Origin: Paguma larvata
Taxonomy: Eukaryota; Chordata; Mammalia; Carnivora; Viverridae
Direction of reading: 5' to 3'
Assembly: GCA_030068075.1 (NCBI GenBank)
Contig: CM057839.1
Location: 21,307,167-21,371,166 of the forward strand
Length of the DNA: 64,000 nucleotides
Shown: positions 49,498 to 60,059 of the stretch, one piece after another
Numbering within the stretch: the stretch's first letter is position 1
Layout of the letters: the number at the start of each line of letters is the position of its first letter
The notes under the pieces: generated by a model
What the model saw: the letters and a program-made list of their open reading frames with translations, nothing else
Told to the model about the DNA's origin: nothing
Databases searched by the model: none
Program-made: the position numbers and the translations under genes

Positions 49498-49644
49498 ACA
49501 TGCCAATCATTTGGAATCTTGTTCAAAACAGATTCCACTTCAAAACAGAACCACTATGGTGGTTCCTCAGATTATGTGTTCCTGACAAGTGTACGAGTGA
49601 CGCTGAGGCTACTGGTCTCCAGACCACACTTGGAGTAGCAAGCC
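49498..49644 (+). mobile_element. MER5A-type transposon
   Basis: CATTTGGAATCTTGTTCAAA, then TTATGTGTTCCTGACAAGTG, then GACGCTGAGGCTACTGGTCT, then CCACACTTGGAGTAGCAAG follows MER5A, with the left terminal repeat missing. Confidence 0.85.
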
Positions 49645-49649
49645 TTGGT

Positions 49650-50880
49650 ATGTCTTTGAATTCAATTCAATCAAATTCTTGATCCTGTATTTCAATGAAA
49701 TTCCTGTAATTTGAAAAAGTGTCAGTTTAGTTATTGCATAAGTGACCTTGCTTTGCTCGGTTTACAGCTCCTTAAAAATTGTATAAATCTAATTCCGTCT
49801 GGCCATCTCACAAATTCACAATACGTACTCCAAATTCAGCTCTGAGAGTAATGGCACCACGTGAACACGATTGCCACTGGGAGTGGTAGTGAGAGGCCCA
49901 AAGAAAATCCGAAAGTGTGTACAGTGAATAATAAAAAAAAAAGTACTATGAATTTTATGAGTGAATAAATGTGCACGCAAAAAAAATCCCATCCGTATAC
50001 TGCAAAATTGCATATACCCATTTATTAAGAAAACACCATCACTACTTAAGTCTTAAATAGTAATCGGACTGCTGGCATCTGATATCAGCAAGTAAATATT
50101 TTTTCATTTAATCTTCTCAAATCCCTGTTTAGTTTCACGACACAAGTCCTATTAAAGTTGTACTAGAGCAAAAACTGTTTTCCCATTCTCAACATTTGCC
50201 TAAAACGGCCCACCCTCAAATTAGCCTTTATAGCAATTTCATGGATATTTTCGTTCAAATGTTACATTTCTTCTGGGCCTTCCAGATTGCCCACCTCAAA
50301 TGCCAATCAGCTGTATTGGGTTTATATAGTGGCAAGACGGGGAACAAGGTAACAGTAGGAAGAAAATAGTATCAATCACGCCTTAGTATTCATAATTAGC
50401 CACTTTGTGGCAAGAATCATAGCCTTGGGAAGCTACCTGAAGTTAGCTTTGCACAATGACCCCTTCCTGCACCTGTATTGTCAACATCTTGGGCTCAGCT
50501 GGACAGCAGAGGGCTCTCTGCAGTTGGAGTGCTGTCAGAAACCAGCCACACCTGCAGCCTTAGAAGCGATGAGCATTGAAACAGAAGTTACTGGTGTCAC
50601 AATTAACTGTGAGGAGCCAGGATCATTGAATACTCGGTTTAAGAGTATATACAAATACATAGTAAACTCCACTGAACTATTATCAAAGCTACACATTGAA
50701 GTACAGAAATTTGAAAACAAAGACTAAATTCGGCATCAGGTAAAATCGTACTTGGGCTACAAGAGGAAATGACAAATTCATAGTTGGTGCAGTTGATTTT
50801 TTGTTCTCTCTTTTTTAATTTAAGATCACCTGCATTGATAAAAGAGTGTCGAGGGATTTACCATATCTTGCACTATAGTT
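49650..50880. other. Unassigned sequence, includes a 106-residue open frame
   Basis: The frame at 50407-50727 (plus) starts MARIIALGSY and ends VQKFENKD. It has no signal peptide, membrane segment or domain that I recognise. No intron signals or upstream promoter stand out. The minus-strand frame at 50535-50720 overlaps it. I do not call it a gene, but it is the longest frame in the window outside a recognised repeat and low-complexity sequence. Confidence 0.35.
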
Positions 50881-50885
50881 TATAG

Positions 50886-51052
50886 CAGTAATTCACAACC
50901 TGTATCATGCAACAGAATCTCTTGGGGGACTGGGGAGGGGATCTCCCACTGGATTCATTATATCTGCAATGAGCCTGATAATTTGCATTTCTAAACATTT
51001 CTTTTGTCATGCTGATGATTCCAGACCCTAGAACACACCTGGAGAATTACTG
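50886..51052 (+). mobile_element. MER5A-type transposon, both ends present
   Basis: CAGTAATTCACAACCTG starts the element and GGAGAATTACTG ends it, so both terminal inverted repeats survive. Inside are CATGCAACAGAATCTCTTGG, ATAATTTGCATTTCTAAACA and CATGCTGATGATTCCAGACC. Confidence 0.92.
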
Positions 51053-51338
51053 CCTTTATGTGCACCTGAAGTAGACTCTCCTGATTGGTTAATCTAACTC
51101 ATTTTTAGTTCACAAAGTCCACTTTCTTTTTTGCAGTTTTGAAAATGTTTATTTTTTTCTATTGCTTCATGTACAAATATTCACGTAAATATTTGAGAAC
51201 ATATTAATCCAGATAATTCCTGTTCCCTATTATTCTTCTGAAATAAATAGTTCAGACTTATCCGCATTGTTAAAAATTTAGAGTTAAAATATAGCCCCTT
51301 TTTCTTTACATCCAACATATGCGTTTTAGAAATTTATA

Positions 51339-51549
51339 GGGGCACCTAGGTGGCTCAGTCGGTTGAGCATCCAACTTCAGCTCAGGTCATGATCTTGCGG
51401 TCTGTGAGTTCGAGCCCTGCATCGGGCTCTGTGCTGACAGCCTGGAGTCTGCTTCACATTCTGTATCTCCCTCTCTCTCTGCCCCTCCCCCACTCATGCT
51501 CTGTCTCTCTCTGTCTCAAAAATAAATAAACATTAAAAAAATAAAAAAA
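51339..51549 (+). mobile_element. can-SINE (SINEC_Fc type), young-looking
   Basis: Almost consensus head, box B and CT-rich region, with an AAATAAATAAACATTAAAAA tail. A perfect 11-bp target duplication, AGAAATTTATA, lies at 51328-51338 and 51550-51560. A good candidate for presence/absence variation between felids. Confidence 0.98.
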
Positions 51550-51918
51550 AGAAATTTATAATTTTCTGTTTATATGAGTCATTGTTCAAATAAACGGTAT
51601 ACTATAAGGCAGATTACACATCTAAGAAAATAAGAGAGAGGTTTCTAGAGATTTCCACGTTGGGGGATAATACAGATAACTTTCACCCTTGGCACCCTGA
51701 AAACAGAACTTGATAACCAATCAGAACTCTGTGGAGTCTACCAGCTTTGCCGTAAGTACATCTAACATCCCAAGCCCTCACTCATGACCATACATACCAT
51801 CAAGGTGTATCGTTTTCCTCTCAAAAGATACTCTCTGCGAAAAATGCAACTCTATTGCAGTCAGATTTCAGTGAATAAAAAAAGGAATTTGAAAGATTGA
51901 AATAAAATGAATGCGACA

Positions 51919-52044
51919 GGGCAACTGGGTGGCTTAGTCAGTTAAGCATCTGACTCTAGATTTTAGCTCAGGTCATGATCTCAGGGTTGTGTGTTCAAGC
52001 CCTGTGTCAGGTTCTGAGCTGATGGTGCAGAGCCTATTGGAGAT

Positions 52045-52076
<32 letters not shown>

Positions 52077-52112
52077 TTTCTCAAAACAAATAACTAAACT
52101 TAAAAAAAAAAA
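51919..52112 (+). mobile_element. can-SINE, with TC microsatellite
   Basis: Head GGGCAACTGGGTGGCTTAGT. The CT-rich region has become an almost pure TC run at 52046-52081. AATGAATGCGACA before and GATGAATGGAATA after form an imperfect target duplication. Confidence 0.96.
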
Positions 52113-52114
52113 AG

Positions 52115-53340
52115 ATGAATGGAATAGTAGTTCTAGTTATATCTGAATACTGGCCACATCATGTATTAAGGTTTAGCTTGGAATGATTTCTTCAAATCCT
52201 CAGGTGGTGAACTCATCCCAGGAGAACATAGCATTGCAGGACTTAAATATTTAATGACATAAATCAGGACTTCAGGACGAAATTTCTGGTGCCAGTGATT
52301 TTGAAATATTTCAATAACCACATATCCTAGTAAATAGTCCAAAGCCTAAAGAACAAAAAAAGTATCTGGCTTAATCTCAAGGAATAGGCATGTTTACTTG
52401 TTCTAGGAAAAAAAAAGGAATAGTTGTTGTAAATCATATGAATTGTACCACAAAGCCCTAGGATTTGGACTCATAATTTAGCCTCTGCCAGATTTTAAGC
52501 GGGTTCTATTTTATTTACAACTAAATTTTGGCAGAGTTGAAGGATAAATAAAGCCATTACATTGTGCATACTCAGATTTAGAATATATAATAAACATTCA
52601 CCTTTGGTTCTATCTCCCTTCTTAATCCCAAATTGTCTCACAATTTCTGTGGAATACTTCATATCATAAAATTGATATGCAGAACTAGATAGTGGTGTAA
52701 ATCAGCTTTATAACATTTAGTTCACTTTGGTTATTTTGAGGAACAGCATTAAACAAAGTAGATGCCTTAAAGAATGACAAAAGGGAAGCCTTGAGGCTAA
52801 TTTTGGCCACACCAACTTAAATGTATGATAAAATATGTGGAAGAAGTCTGGAAGGAAATTTATCTTTGACTTAACACAGTTACTTGAAGCTCTTCCCTTA
52901 AGATTATGGTCATTGCTTAATGATTATAGAGTTTCCAATTTGCAGGATAAAAAACCTGGACATCTTTTTCATGACAGTGTGAACATATTTAATACCATAT
53001 CTTTCATGACAGTGTGAAGATATTTAAGCCTGTTTAACTGTGCATTTAAAAATAGATAAGATGGTAATTTTATGTTCTTTGCTTTTAACCACAATAAAGC
53101 AAGACATTGGAATCTGAGGACAACATCACTAACTTCTTGATATTGTTGATTCTCCTTTTTGTATATTTTAATTAATTTTAATTTACAAATAGTAGCAAAG
53201 ATGACATTAAATAGCCAAACCATAGAATAAAGTATAAAATAAAAGTACAATTTTGCCTCTACCCAAAATTTATAATATCCCCCTGAAAGTCCTGTAAATA
53301 TTATTATACATTTTTTTCATTCCATAGAATATCCTGGAAG
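52115..53340. other. Unassigned sequence with a 35-bp tandem repeat
   Basis: At 52967-53026 a 25-base word recurs at a spacing of 35 bases. The rest is AT-rich with no gene recognised. Confidence 0.5.
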
Positions 53341-53344
53341 TCAC

Positions 53345-53485
53345 CCTTTCATTCAGGCAACAGAAAATTATTGGGTTGCGAGCACTTCCTGTGAAAAGAC
53401 CAGCTTCACCTGTGTGGATGTTGCAGACATGAACAACACAGACAGTCCCTACCTACACTGAGCTTACAGACAAATGGAGTTCTTT
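53345..53485 (-). repeat. L2 3' end, antisense
   Basis: The antisense L2 order is clear: CATTCAGGCAACAGAAAATT, TTGCAGACATGAACAACACA, GACAGTCCCTACCTACACTG, then AGCTTACAGACAAATGGAG. Confidence 0.85.
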
Positions 53486-53529
53486 TCCAGGAAGGTAATT
53501 TTGATATATGCCTTCTTTTTGAATGCTGC

Positions 53530-53800
53530 CCAATTTTTCATTGGATAGATTTATTTGATTTTATTTAACCTAGCGCTACTGTTAAATACTTTGGAGAATT
53601 CCACTTTGGGGCTATTACAAGTAATGCTGCAATGAACACTTTAAAAATATGTTTAAGCGCATGCGAGAATCTATTTCTAGAATAAATGTACAGACACACA
53701 ATTGGATACAAAAGGATTTTGCATGTTTGCATTTACAATTTTGGAAGCCTGTGCCATAGTGTCTCCAAAATCGTTTTATCCATTTAAACTTCTCTTATCC
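53530..53800 (-). repeat. Ancient L1 (L1M-type) 3' remnant
   Basis: GGGCTATTACAAGTAATGCT, then GCAATGAACACTTTAAAAAT, then GAGAATCTATTTCTAGAATA is the antisense 3' UTR region of old L1 families. Decay is strong on both sides. Confidence 0.8.
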
Positions 53801-53961
53801 TAAATGGAATTCCTGACCCCAGCCTCTCTACCCATCATACATAAACATATGTTAGAATCTCGTCTCTTCATAATTACTTGTATTTTACTTATGATTGATT
53901 CAGTTTATATGCACATGTGAGGGAGTATACTCAGTGGTAAAAAGTCATACTCTGTAGCCTT

Positions 53962-54110
53962 GTTAGTGATAGTGTGGTTGTTGGATAGGCAGCGTTAGTA
54001 TCACCTGGGATCTTATTAGAAATATAGACTCCTGAGCCCCAACCCTGACATACTGAATCATAATTTGTATTTTAACAAGATCCTGGTTCATCTAAATGTA
54101 TATTAAATTC
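53962..54110 (-). mobile_element. MER5A-type transposon, antisense
   Basis: GTTAGTATCACCTGGGATCT, then TTATTAGAAATATAGACTCC, then CTGACATACTGAATCATAAT, then GTATTTTAACAAGATCCTGG is MER5A on the minus strand. Confidence 0.92.
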
Positions 54111-54129
54111 CAAAAAGGTGCTGATTTAG

Positions 54130-54535
54130 GATACCTAGTCCTAGGTTTTGATATTGTTACACTGCATATGTACGTAATGGCTGTGTGAAGGTGGACATGC
54201 CAATATATCTAACAAAGACTTTCTACCTCTCTGTAATTGGACAATTGAACCATGTACTTCATTTAGTTGTGAAGTGGTATTAACAAACTAATATTTAGAA
54301 AATACTCAGTATCTGATTACTTCTTCTTATTGTGGACATTAGCTGTTAAGAATAATTAAAATTTAAATTGGTGAATTTTACCATACTTTTTCATTATGAC
54401 GAATGACTTTTGTGCTCTGATACAAAAAGTATGTTCCTTTTTCAATCCTATATATAAGTGAATTCAAATTTTCTTCACATCTTATATAGTTTTAACTCTC
54501 TGACCCTCTCATTTGTTTTATAAGTATACTTACTA
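54130..54535. other. Unassigned AT-rich sequence
   Basis: No gene or repeat recognised. Confidence 0.5.
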
Positions 54536-54550
54536 TGAAAGACTTTTTTA

Positions 54551-55571
54551 AATTTTTTTAACGTTTATTTATTTTTGAGAGACATAGAGACAGAGCGTGA
54601 GCAGGGGAAGGGCAGAGAGAGAGGGAAACACGGAATCTGAAGCAGTGCCGGGGTTGTTCCTTGTCCCGGCGAATCTATGGGTCCACGAAGGACGGACGGT
54701 CAGGCGAAATGAAGTGAGAGAGCCACGAGTGAGATGGAATCTGATGACCAAGCAGGCAGCCCTGGCAATTCTGGCATCTCCGCCTTGCTGGTCTCAGTGT
54801 CTTTATTTTTAAAGGTAGCGAGTGACATTACATCAGTGAAAAGGCATTCTTTACAACATACATTGTTGTCACAAGACCATGTAGTCATCTATAGGTTTAT
54901 GGTATAAGGGAGCGTGGGGATGAGAATTACAAAATGATTTACGAAATGTTAACCTCAGGGAGGTGCTCAATATTTGCTGCTGATAAACAGTGCTTCTGAG
55001 TTTTGGGCGAGGCTAACCTTGGGGAAGGTCCTAAGTCTCTTTACAATCTTTCCCATCAGTATGTTAATTCTGAGAGAAGCTTTACGGAGATGTGCCTTGA
55101 GGTTTTACGGTGGGGCTGAGGGGAGCGATACCTGCAGGGAAAATCTAATTTGGTTCAAGGAGTCTTGGGGCCTACGCCTCGATTTGTGTAACCTATCCCC
55201 AAGAGGCAACCTTGAGGTAACTTCTGGCCAGGTTACTCTCACACAGATTTTATCCATCAAGACCAGGTCCCCTTTTCCATGTGCCATAAAACTAAAGAGC
55301 ATTATGTCCCTTAGGCCAATGAAAGCAATTCGAGAAATCCAGGCCTGAAAGGTTATTTTGAAAGAGGTCAAAGTAGGCGCCAGTTTGGCTGGCGGGAGCT
55401 TTTGCTTCAACCTTTCCCACGCATGGAGGGGTCTCAACCTATGAGCCCAAAACGGCTCCCAACAAAGCAGGCTCCAGGCTCTCAGCTGTCAGCACAGAGC
55501 CCGACGCGGGGCTCGAACTTACAGATGGTGAGATCATGACCTGAGCTGAAGTCATCCACTTAACCGCCCCA
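54551..55571 (-). mobile_element. can-SINE (SINEC_Fc type), antisense, split by an LTR
   Basis: The SINE parts are 54551-54645 (tail and GA-rich region) and 55465-55571 (AAGCAGGCTCCAGGCTCTCA to the head). Together they make one complete antisense SINE. Its own target duplication, GAAAGACTTTTTTA (54537-54550) and GAAAGATTTTTTTA (55572-55585), matches in 13 of 14 positions. The interruption is exactly the LTR listed next. Confidence 0.97.
54646..55464 (-). mobile_element. Complete 819-bp solo LTR, class II-like
   Basis: Read on the minus strand it runs from TGTTGGGAGCC to CCCCGGCA, the TG...CA ends of an LTR. AAGCAG at 54640-54645 and 55465-55470 is a perfect 6-bp target duplication made from SINE sequence. 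The polyadenylation signal is at 54802-54807 (TTTATT on plus). There is no gag, pol or env sequence, so provirus recombination left a solo LTR. A 6-bp duplication is the usual length for betaretrovirus-like elements, so class II is inferred. The 110- to 124-residue frames inside (54974-55348, 55105-55437) are not viral proteins. Confidence 0.97.
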
Positions 55572-55589
55572 GAAAGATTTTTTTATGAT

Positions 55590-57175
55590 CATGGCCCTTC
55601 AACTATATTGAAATTAAGTAACCACTTAGCTGGTTGCCAGTCGGTGCACATAAGTCCTTCTTGCATGTCTCTTAATGTCGTGTGTACGTGTATGTGTCTG
55701 TGTGTTTGTGTCCCCAGGCCCTTTTTAAACGATTCAAGTCAATCCTTTAATGCCTTCCTGGGGAGACTATTATATACTTTAATAAATCTGTCTACTATCT
55801 TCCCCCTTTATGTGGAGCTTAAATTCTTGGCTCAATTTCATTTCATTACTTTGAGCTCAACTAAGTTTTTGTTTTATTAGTCTGTTGAGAGAGTAAAAAA
55901 TTGGTTATGCATTTATTTATTTTTTTCATTTACTAAACACTTTCAATACCTCTGGGTACATGTGCACAAGAATGTTAAAGTCCTATAGTTCTTAGGAGCA
56001 TTCTGTTCACTCCTTGCGTGAAATATTTCATCTCCGGTCAGCAGTAGGGCCTGCGGGGTACTTTGTTCATAAATGATAGGCATCTTAACTTTTTTAGCTA
56101 TAGAAAAGTTTTCTTTACATTTCCATAAGCATTTCAGTGTTGCTTTCTTCTTAAAGTTAATATAATTGTGTAAGTCATTTGAAAGTCCTATGGAGAATAA
56201 AGAGACTGCAAATATTATAGTAAATACCACAGTAAAGATGGATTAGAAAAAGCAAAAAGGAATGTGTTAGAAAGCACTTCCTGATTAAAATCTTCTATAA
56301 TCTACATATATTTTGGACTTACTTATAATTTAAGATATACACAGATATATGATTCTTATTGCTCCTCTTTTACTTGAGGAAAACAGATTTTTCCAATGCG
56401 ATTTTCAGCTTTCCCCCCCAATTTCCTTTCACGTGAAATCTTGACCCTCAGGTCCCAGGGCAGGGCTTGAAGACAGTTCAGAAGACTCGGCTCTATTTAT
56501 GAAACAGATAATTTAATATTATAAATTGTACAAACATATATATTGGCTCCTCAGTTGCCCCACTGCCCTTCTACGATAGAGAACAAGACATCCAAAGTTG
56601 GGAAACATCTTGAGTTTTCATAAATCAGCCAGTGACAGAACTGCAACTTTGTGGCTACTTTCAGCCCTTCAATCCCTTCAGCCTTTCAAGAAAACTACTT
56701 GTTAGAGTTGTGTCTGCATGAGATTCTACATCTGTTTATGAAGTTAAAAGCCGTAAGATAATATCGACCGCATCCAAACAATGAGAAAAAGCCATGTAAT
56801 CTACAAAATTGTAAGCCAAAGACTGACAAGTCCCTTCTACGAGAGATAGGACACACAGACATATTTTCCCTTTGGAAGAGTGTGGGTGTCAGCCATAAAA
56901 GTGGGGAAGAAGAAAACTAAAACTAAAACAAAACAAAACCCAAAAGATTAAAGGCCAAATATGGGCAAGTATAAAATTTTAGGATGCCTTCTCCTAAGAC
57001 ACAGTAGGGACTTTAACACCCTGTCACCTCTTTCCCACTGGCTTCCACCAGATTCGCTGGAGAAAGTGTGAGTTCAGGAAGAAGACCCTGATAGTTTTCT
57101 TCAGCGGTACAGGTATAAATAATGATTGACTTTTGAAGCATATTTGCAAATTATTGGACTCATCTGTATAAACAA
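55590..57175. other. Unassigned sequence
   Basis: A TG-rich stretch with GTGTACGTGTATGTGTCTGT lies at about 55681-55710. No gene accepted; frames at 55608-55880 and 55943-56230 lack recognisable motifs. Confidence 0.5.
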
Positions 57176-57179
57176 AAAC

Positions 57180-57310
57180 TATCTGCCAGCAGGTGAAGGG
57201 CAGAATTTTTTTTTACCATCAAATTATCACCTTCAGTCCCTAGAAAACTTCATGACCACTGTACTATTTGGCGGGCACATTTAAAAAAAATGATTGAATA
57301 AATAATAAAT
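57180..57310 (+). repeat. Possible L2 3' remnant
   Basis: GGTGAAGGGCAGAATTTTTT, then GGCGGGCACATTTAAAAAA, then TGATTGAATAAATAATAAAT parallels the end of L2. Decay is heavy. Confidence 0.45.
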
Positions 57311-57350
57311 ATGGGAGAAGAGACCAATTTCCCATGCTTAGGAACTCAGA

Positions 57351-57794
57351 ATTAAGTTTCTAGGGCTGCTGTAACAAAGCACATGAGCTGGGTGGCTTAA
57401 AACAACACAAGTTTATCCTCTCACAGTTTGGAGGTTAGAGGTCCAAAATTAAGTTGTTGGCAGGAGGAAGTCTCTATCAAGACTGTAAAGGAGGAAATGT
57501 CCCTGTCTCTTCCTACTTTCTGGCGGTTGCCAGCAATCCTGGGTGTTCCTTTCTTGTAAATGCATCTCTCCAAATCTTCCTCCATCATCAGTTGTCCTTC
57601 TTCCTTCTGTGCGATCCTGTCTCTGTGTCTCTTTTCTTCTTGTAAAGACATCAGTAATATTGGATTAAGGTCCTACTCTAGTATGACCTTGTCTTAACGA
57701 ATTATACTTGAAATTGCCTTAGTTCTGACCAGGCCAAATTCTGAAGTTCTGAGAAAGACATGAGTTTAGAGGGTATACTACTCAACCTGGAACA
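57351..57794 (-). mobile_element. MLT1-type LTR (ERVL-MaLR), antisense
   Basis: TTTCTAGGGCTGCTGTAACA, GAGCTGGGTGGCTTAAAACA, CTCTCACAGTTTGGAGGTTA, ATCAGTAATATTGGATTAAG, and an end resembling CTCAACCTGGAACA give the full antisense MLT1 order. Frames on it are chance. Confidence 0.95.
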
Positions 57795-57829
57795 AGTTCC
57801 AAATAACATGTAAACATCACATAAATCCC

Positions 57830-58456
57830 TCAGGGAGGTATAGGATAACTTCCCACTCCTCACATATGGACTGCACATAGTGACTTTCTTCCAAAGAAGG
57901 CCTTCGGTGTGGGGTTGGGATAGAGGCTAACTGTACAACTGAGGAACTTGACAAACACCACCTTAGCTAGGTGATCGAGGTCAACATCAACGGTGATAAG
58001 TGAGGTTGACAGTATGCACCCTTGCATGATGTGATCAAATGTCTGTTAACCTCAGTGAACTCCCTCCCCCAAACCCGCAACTCCAGTCTAATCGGGAGGG
58101 GGATCATCAGACAAATCCCAATTGAGGAAATCATGCAAAATACCTGAGCACTACTCTTCAAAACCGACAAGGTCATCGAAAACAAGGCAAGTCTAAGAAA
58201 CTATTATAGCTAAGAGCTAAGGAGACACGATGATTAAATATAATGTGATATCTTAGGAGAGATCCCAGGCCAGGAAAAAAGGTACTTACATACAAACTTA
58301 GGAAATCAGAATGCAGTATGAACTTAGTTAATATATCAGTATTTGTTCGTTTATTGTGATAAACATACCATACTAATGTTAGCTAATAGGTGCAGCTGAA
58401 TTGTTAAATATTTCTTTAAATGTAAAACTATTATAAAACATTTATTTAAAAAACTA
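57830..58456 (+). repeat. Ancient L1 (L1M-type) 3' UTR
   Basis: The sense 3' UTR order is readable: CTTGACAAACACCACCTTAG, GGTCAACATCAACGGTGATA, CTCCAGTCTAATCGGGAG, GACAAGGTCATCGAAAACAA and GAGACACGATGATTAAATAT. It ends with AATGTAAAACTATTATAAAA, the usual 3' end. Confidence 0.88.
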
Positions 58457-58459
58457 AAT

Positions 58460-59205
58460 GAAATATAAATAAGAAAACAATAGAAGAAATTAATTGGATA
58501 GAAATTTTCCATAATGAAGAAAAATAAATTGATAAATCTCAAGTCAGATAGATGAGGAAAAAAATTGAGGACACAAATTACCATCATCAGGAATGAAAGA
58601 GGGGGCGTCATTATAGATTCCACACACGCTAAAAAAGGTAAGAGATGACTATTATGAACATCTTTACATCAATATACTCAACAACTTAGATAAAAAATAT
58701 AAAATGATAAAAACACACAAGGAGAGCTAGATAAGCAGCTAAGCACGGTACCTATGAAATAAGCTGAATTTTTGATTAAAATCCCAGAGAGAAAACACAC
58801 TCAGATATTTTAATGTTGCATTTTATTAAACATTCATGAAATAATACCAATTATGCATAAACTTTACAGAAAAGAGGAAAGGGAACCTGTCACAGTCCAT
58901 TCTATGAGGCCAGCATTACCCTGGTTGCAATATTAAAGATGGTAGAAGAAGAAAGTGACTACATAACACTATCCTACATAAACTGGGATTGAATATTCTT
59001 AACAAAATATTAGCAAATAAAATAAAGAAAAATAAAAGGATAATTGATCATAAACACACTGTACCCAAAAATGCAAGGTTGGTTTAATATTTTTAAAAAA
59101 TAATCAATTGTAATTAACCATATAAACTGACTAAAAGCAAAAAAAATGAATTGATTAAAAAAGATAATCTTAATAGATAAAGAAAAATCGTTTGACAAAA
59201 CGAGA
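58460..59205 (+). pseudogene. Ancient L1 ORF2 remnant (reverse-transcriptase region)
   Basis: Sense-strand ORF2 can be followed in pieces. The words are CATCAGGAATGAAAGAGG, CATCAATATACTCAACAACT, CATTCTATGAGGCCAGCATT, CTTAACAAAATATTAGCAAA, ATGCAAGGTTGGTTTAATAT, and CTTAATAGATAAAGAAAAA. Stops and frameshifts break it everywhere. In a live L1 this region makes the enzyme that copies the element. Confidence 0.9.
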
Positions 59206-59835
59206 TATGCTTGCCTATTTACTGGAGTGGCTAAAATCAAAACGGCCAATAATAACATGTTCTGGCAAGTGTCTAGTGCAAACTGATTTATCGTGTGTTG
59301 CTGGTGGGAATGCAAAATGGCACTCCCACTTTGGAATGCAATTTGGCAGGTTTTGTGACAATAAGCACACCAGATGACTGCTGCAGGACCCAGCAATTTC
59401 AAAGGAAGTGAAAACACAAGTCCAAGCAAAGATCTTCTTGCTAATATTCATAGCAGTTCCAACTATAATTGTGAAAAGAACTCAAATATGCACATGCTTG
59501 TGAATGAATTGAGAAATTGTGGTCTACCCATAATGTGAAACATTACTCTGTAACCAAAAGGAATAAAGAAATCACTGATACATGTAACAACTTGTATGAC
59601 GCCTAAAAGTTTAGCATTAATAATGAACACTTACTATGCATATACCATGACTGTCTTTATGTGACTTTCTGGTAGAGGCAGAACTGAGGAGATAGACACA
59701 AATGAATGTTTGTCCAGGATTTGGGGGCAGCAAGAGGGATCGGGTGCAAAGAGGCAGGAGGAAAAGTTTTGGGGCTATGAACCGATTTGCATATTGTTAA
59801 TGTTGTTAATTCTTCACACTGCGCTGTTAAAGACG
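59205..59835 (+). repeat. Ancient L1 3' UTR region, continuing the ORF2 remnant
   Basis: GAGATATGCTTGCCTATTTA, TTGCTGGTGGGAATGCAAAA, CACTTTGGAATGCAATTTGG, GACCCAGCAATTTCAAAGGA, AAGGAATAAAGAAATCACTG and GTTTTGGGGCTATGAACC follow the old L1 3' region in order. The jump from the RT region straight into this part implies an internal deletion of the C-terminal part of ORF2. Confidence 0.9.
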
Positions 59836-59964
59836 ATGATTCTCTCTAGGCATAGAGCAGCTCAGTACACCTGACTTTTAATAAAAAGTTCAGTCTATAA
59901 ACCTACAGACTGCATCCAAAACCTCTGTAGATCTAAGGGTGTCAGTAATTCAGACTTCTGGGCT

Positions 59965-60050
59965 GCAAACAAGCCCTCAGGTCTTACTGACTCAGAATCT
60001 GAGTGTGGTTCCGGAGAAGCCACATCTTTTAAAATTACCCCTCCAAGCCC
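59965..60050 (-). mobile_element. MER5-type remnant
   Basis: TCTTACTGACTCAGAATCTG, then AAGCCACATCTTTTAAAATT, then ACCCCTCCAAG resembles the antisense middle of MER5A. Both ends are missing. Confidence 0.55.
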
Positions 60051-60059
60051 TTGCTTTGA

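Noticed and set aside
54974..55437. Frames of 110-124 residues as retroviral or host proteins
   Set aside because: They lie wholly inside the solo LTR, overlap on both strands, and match no retroviral protein pattern.
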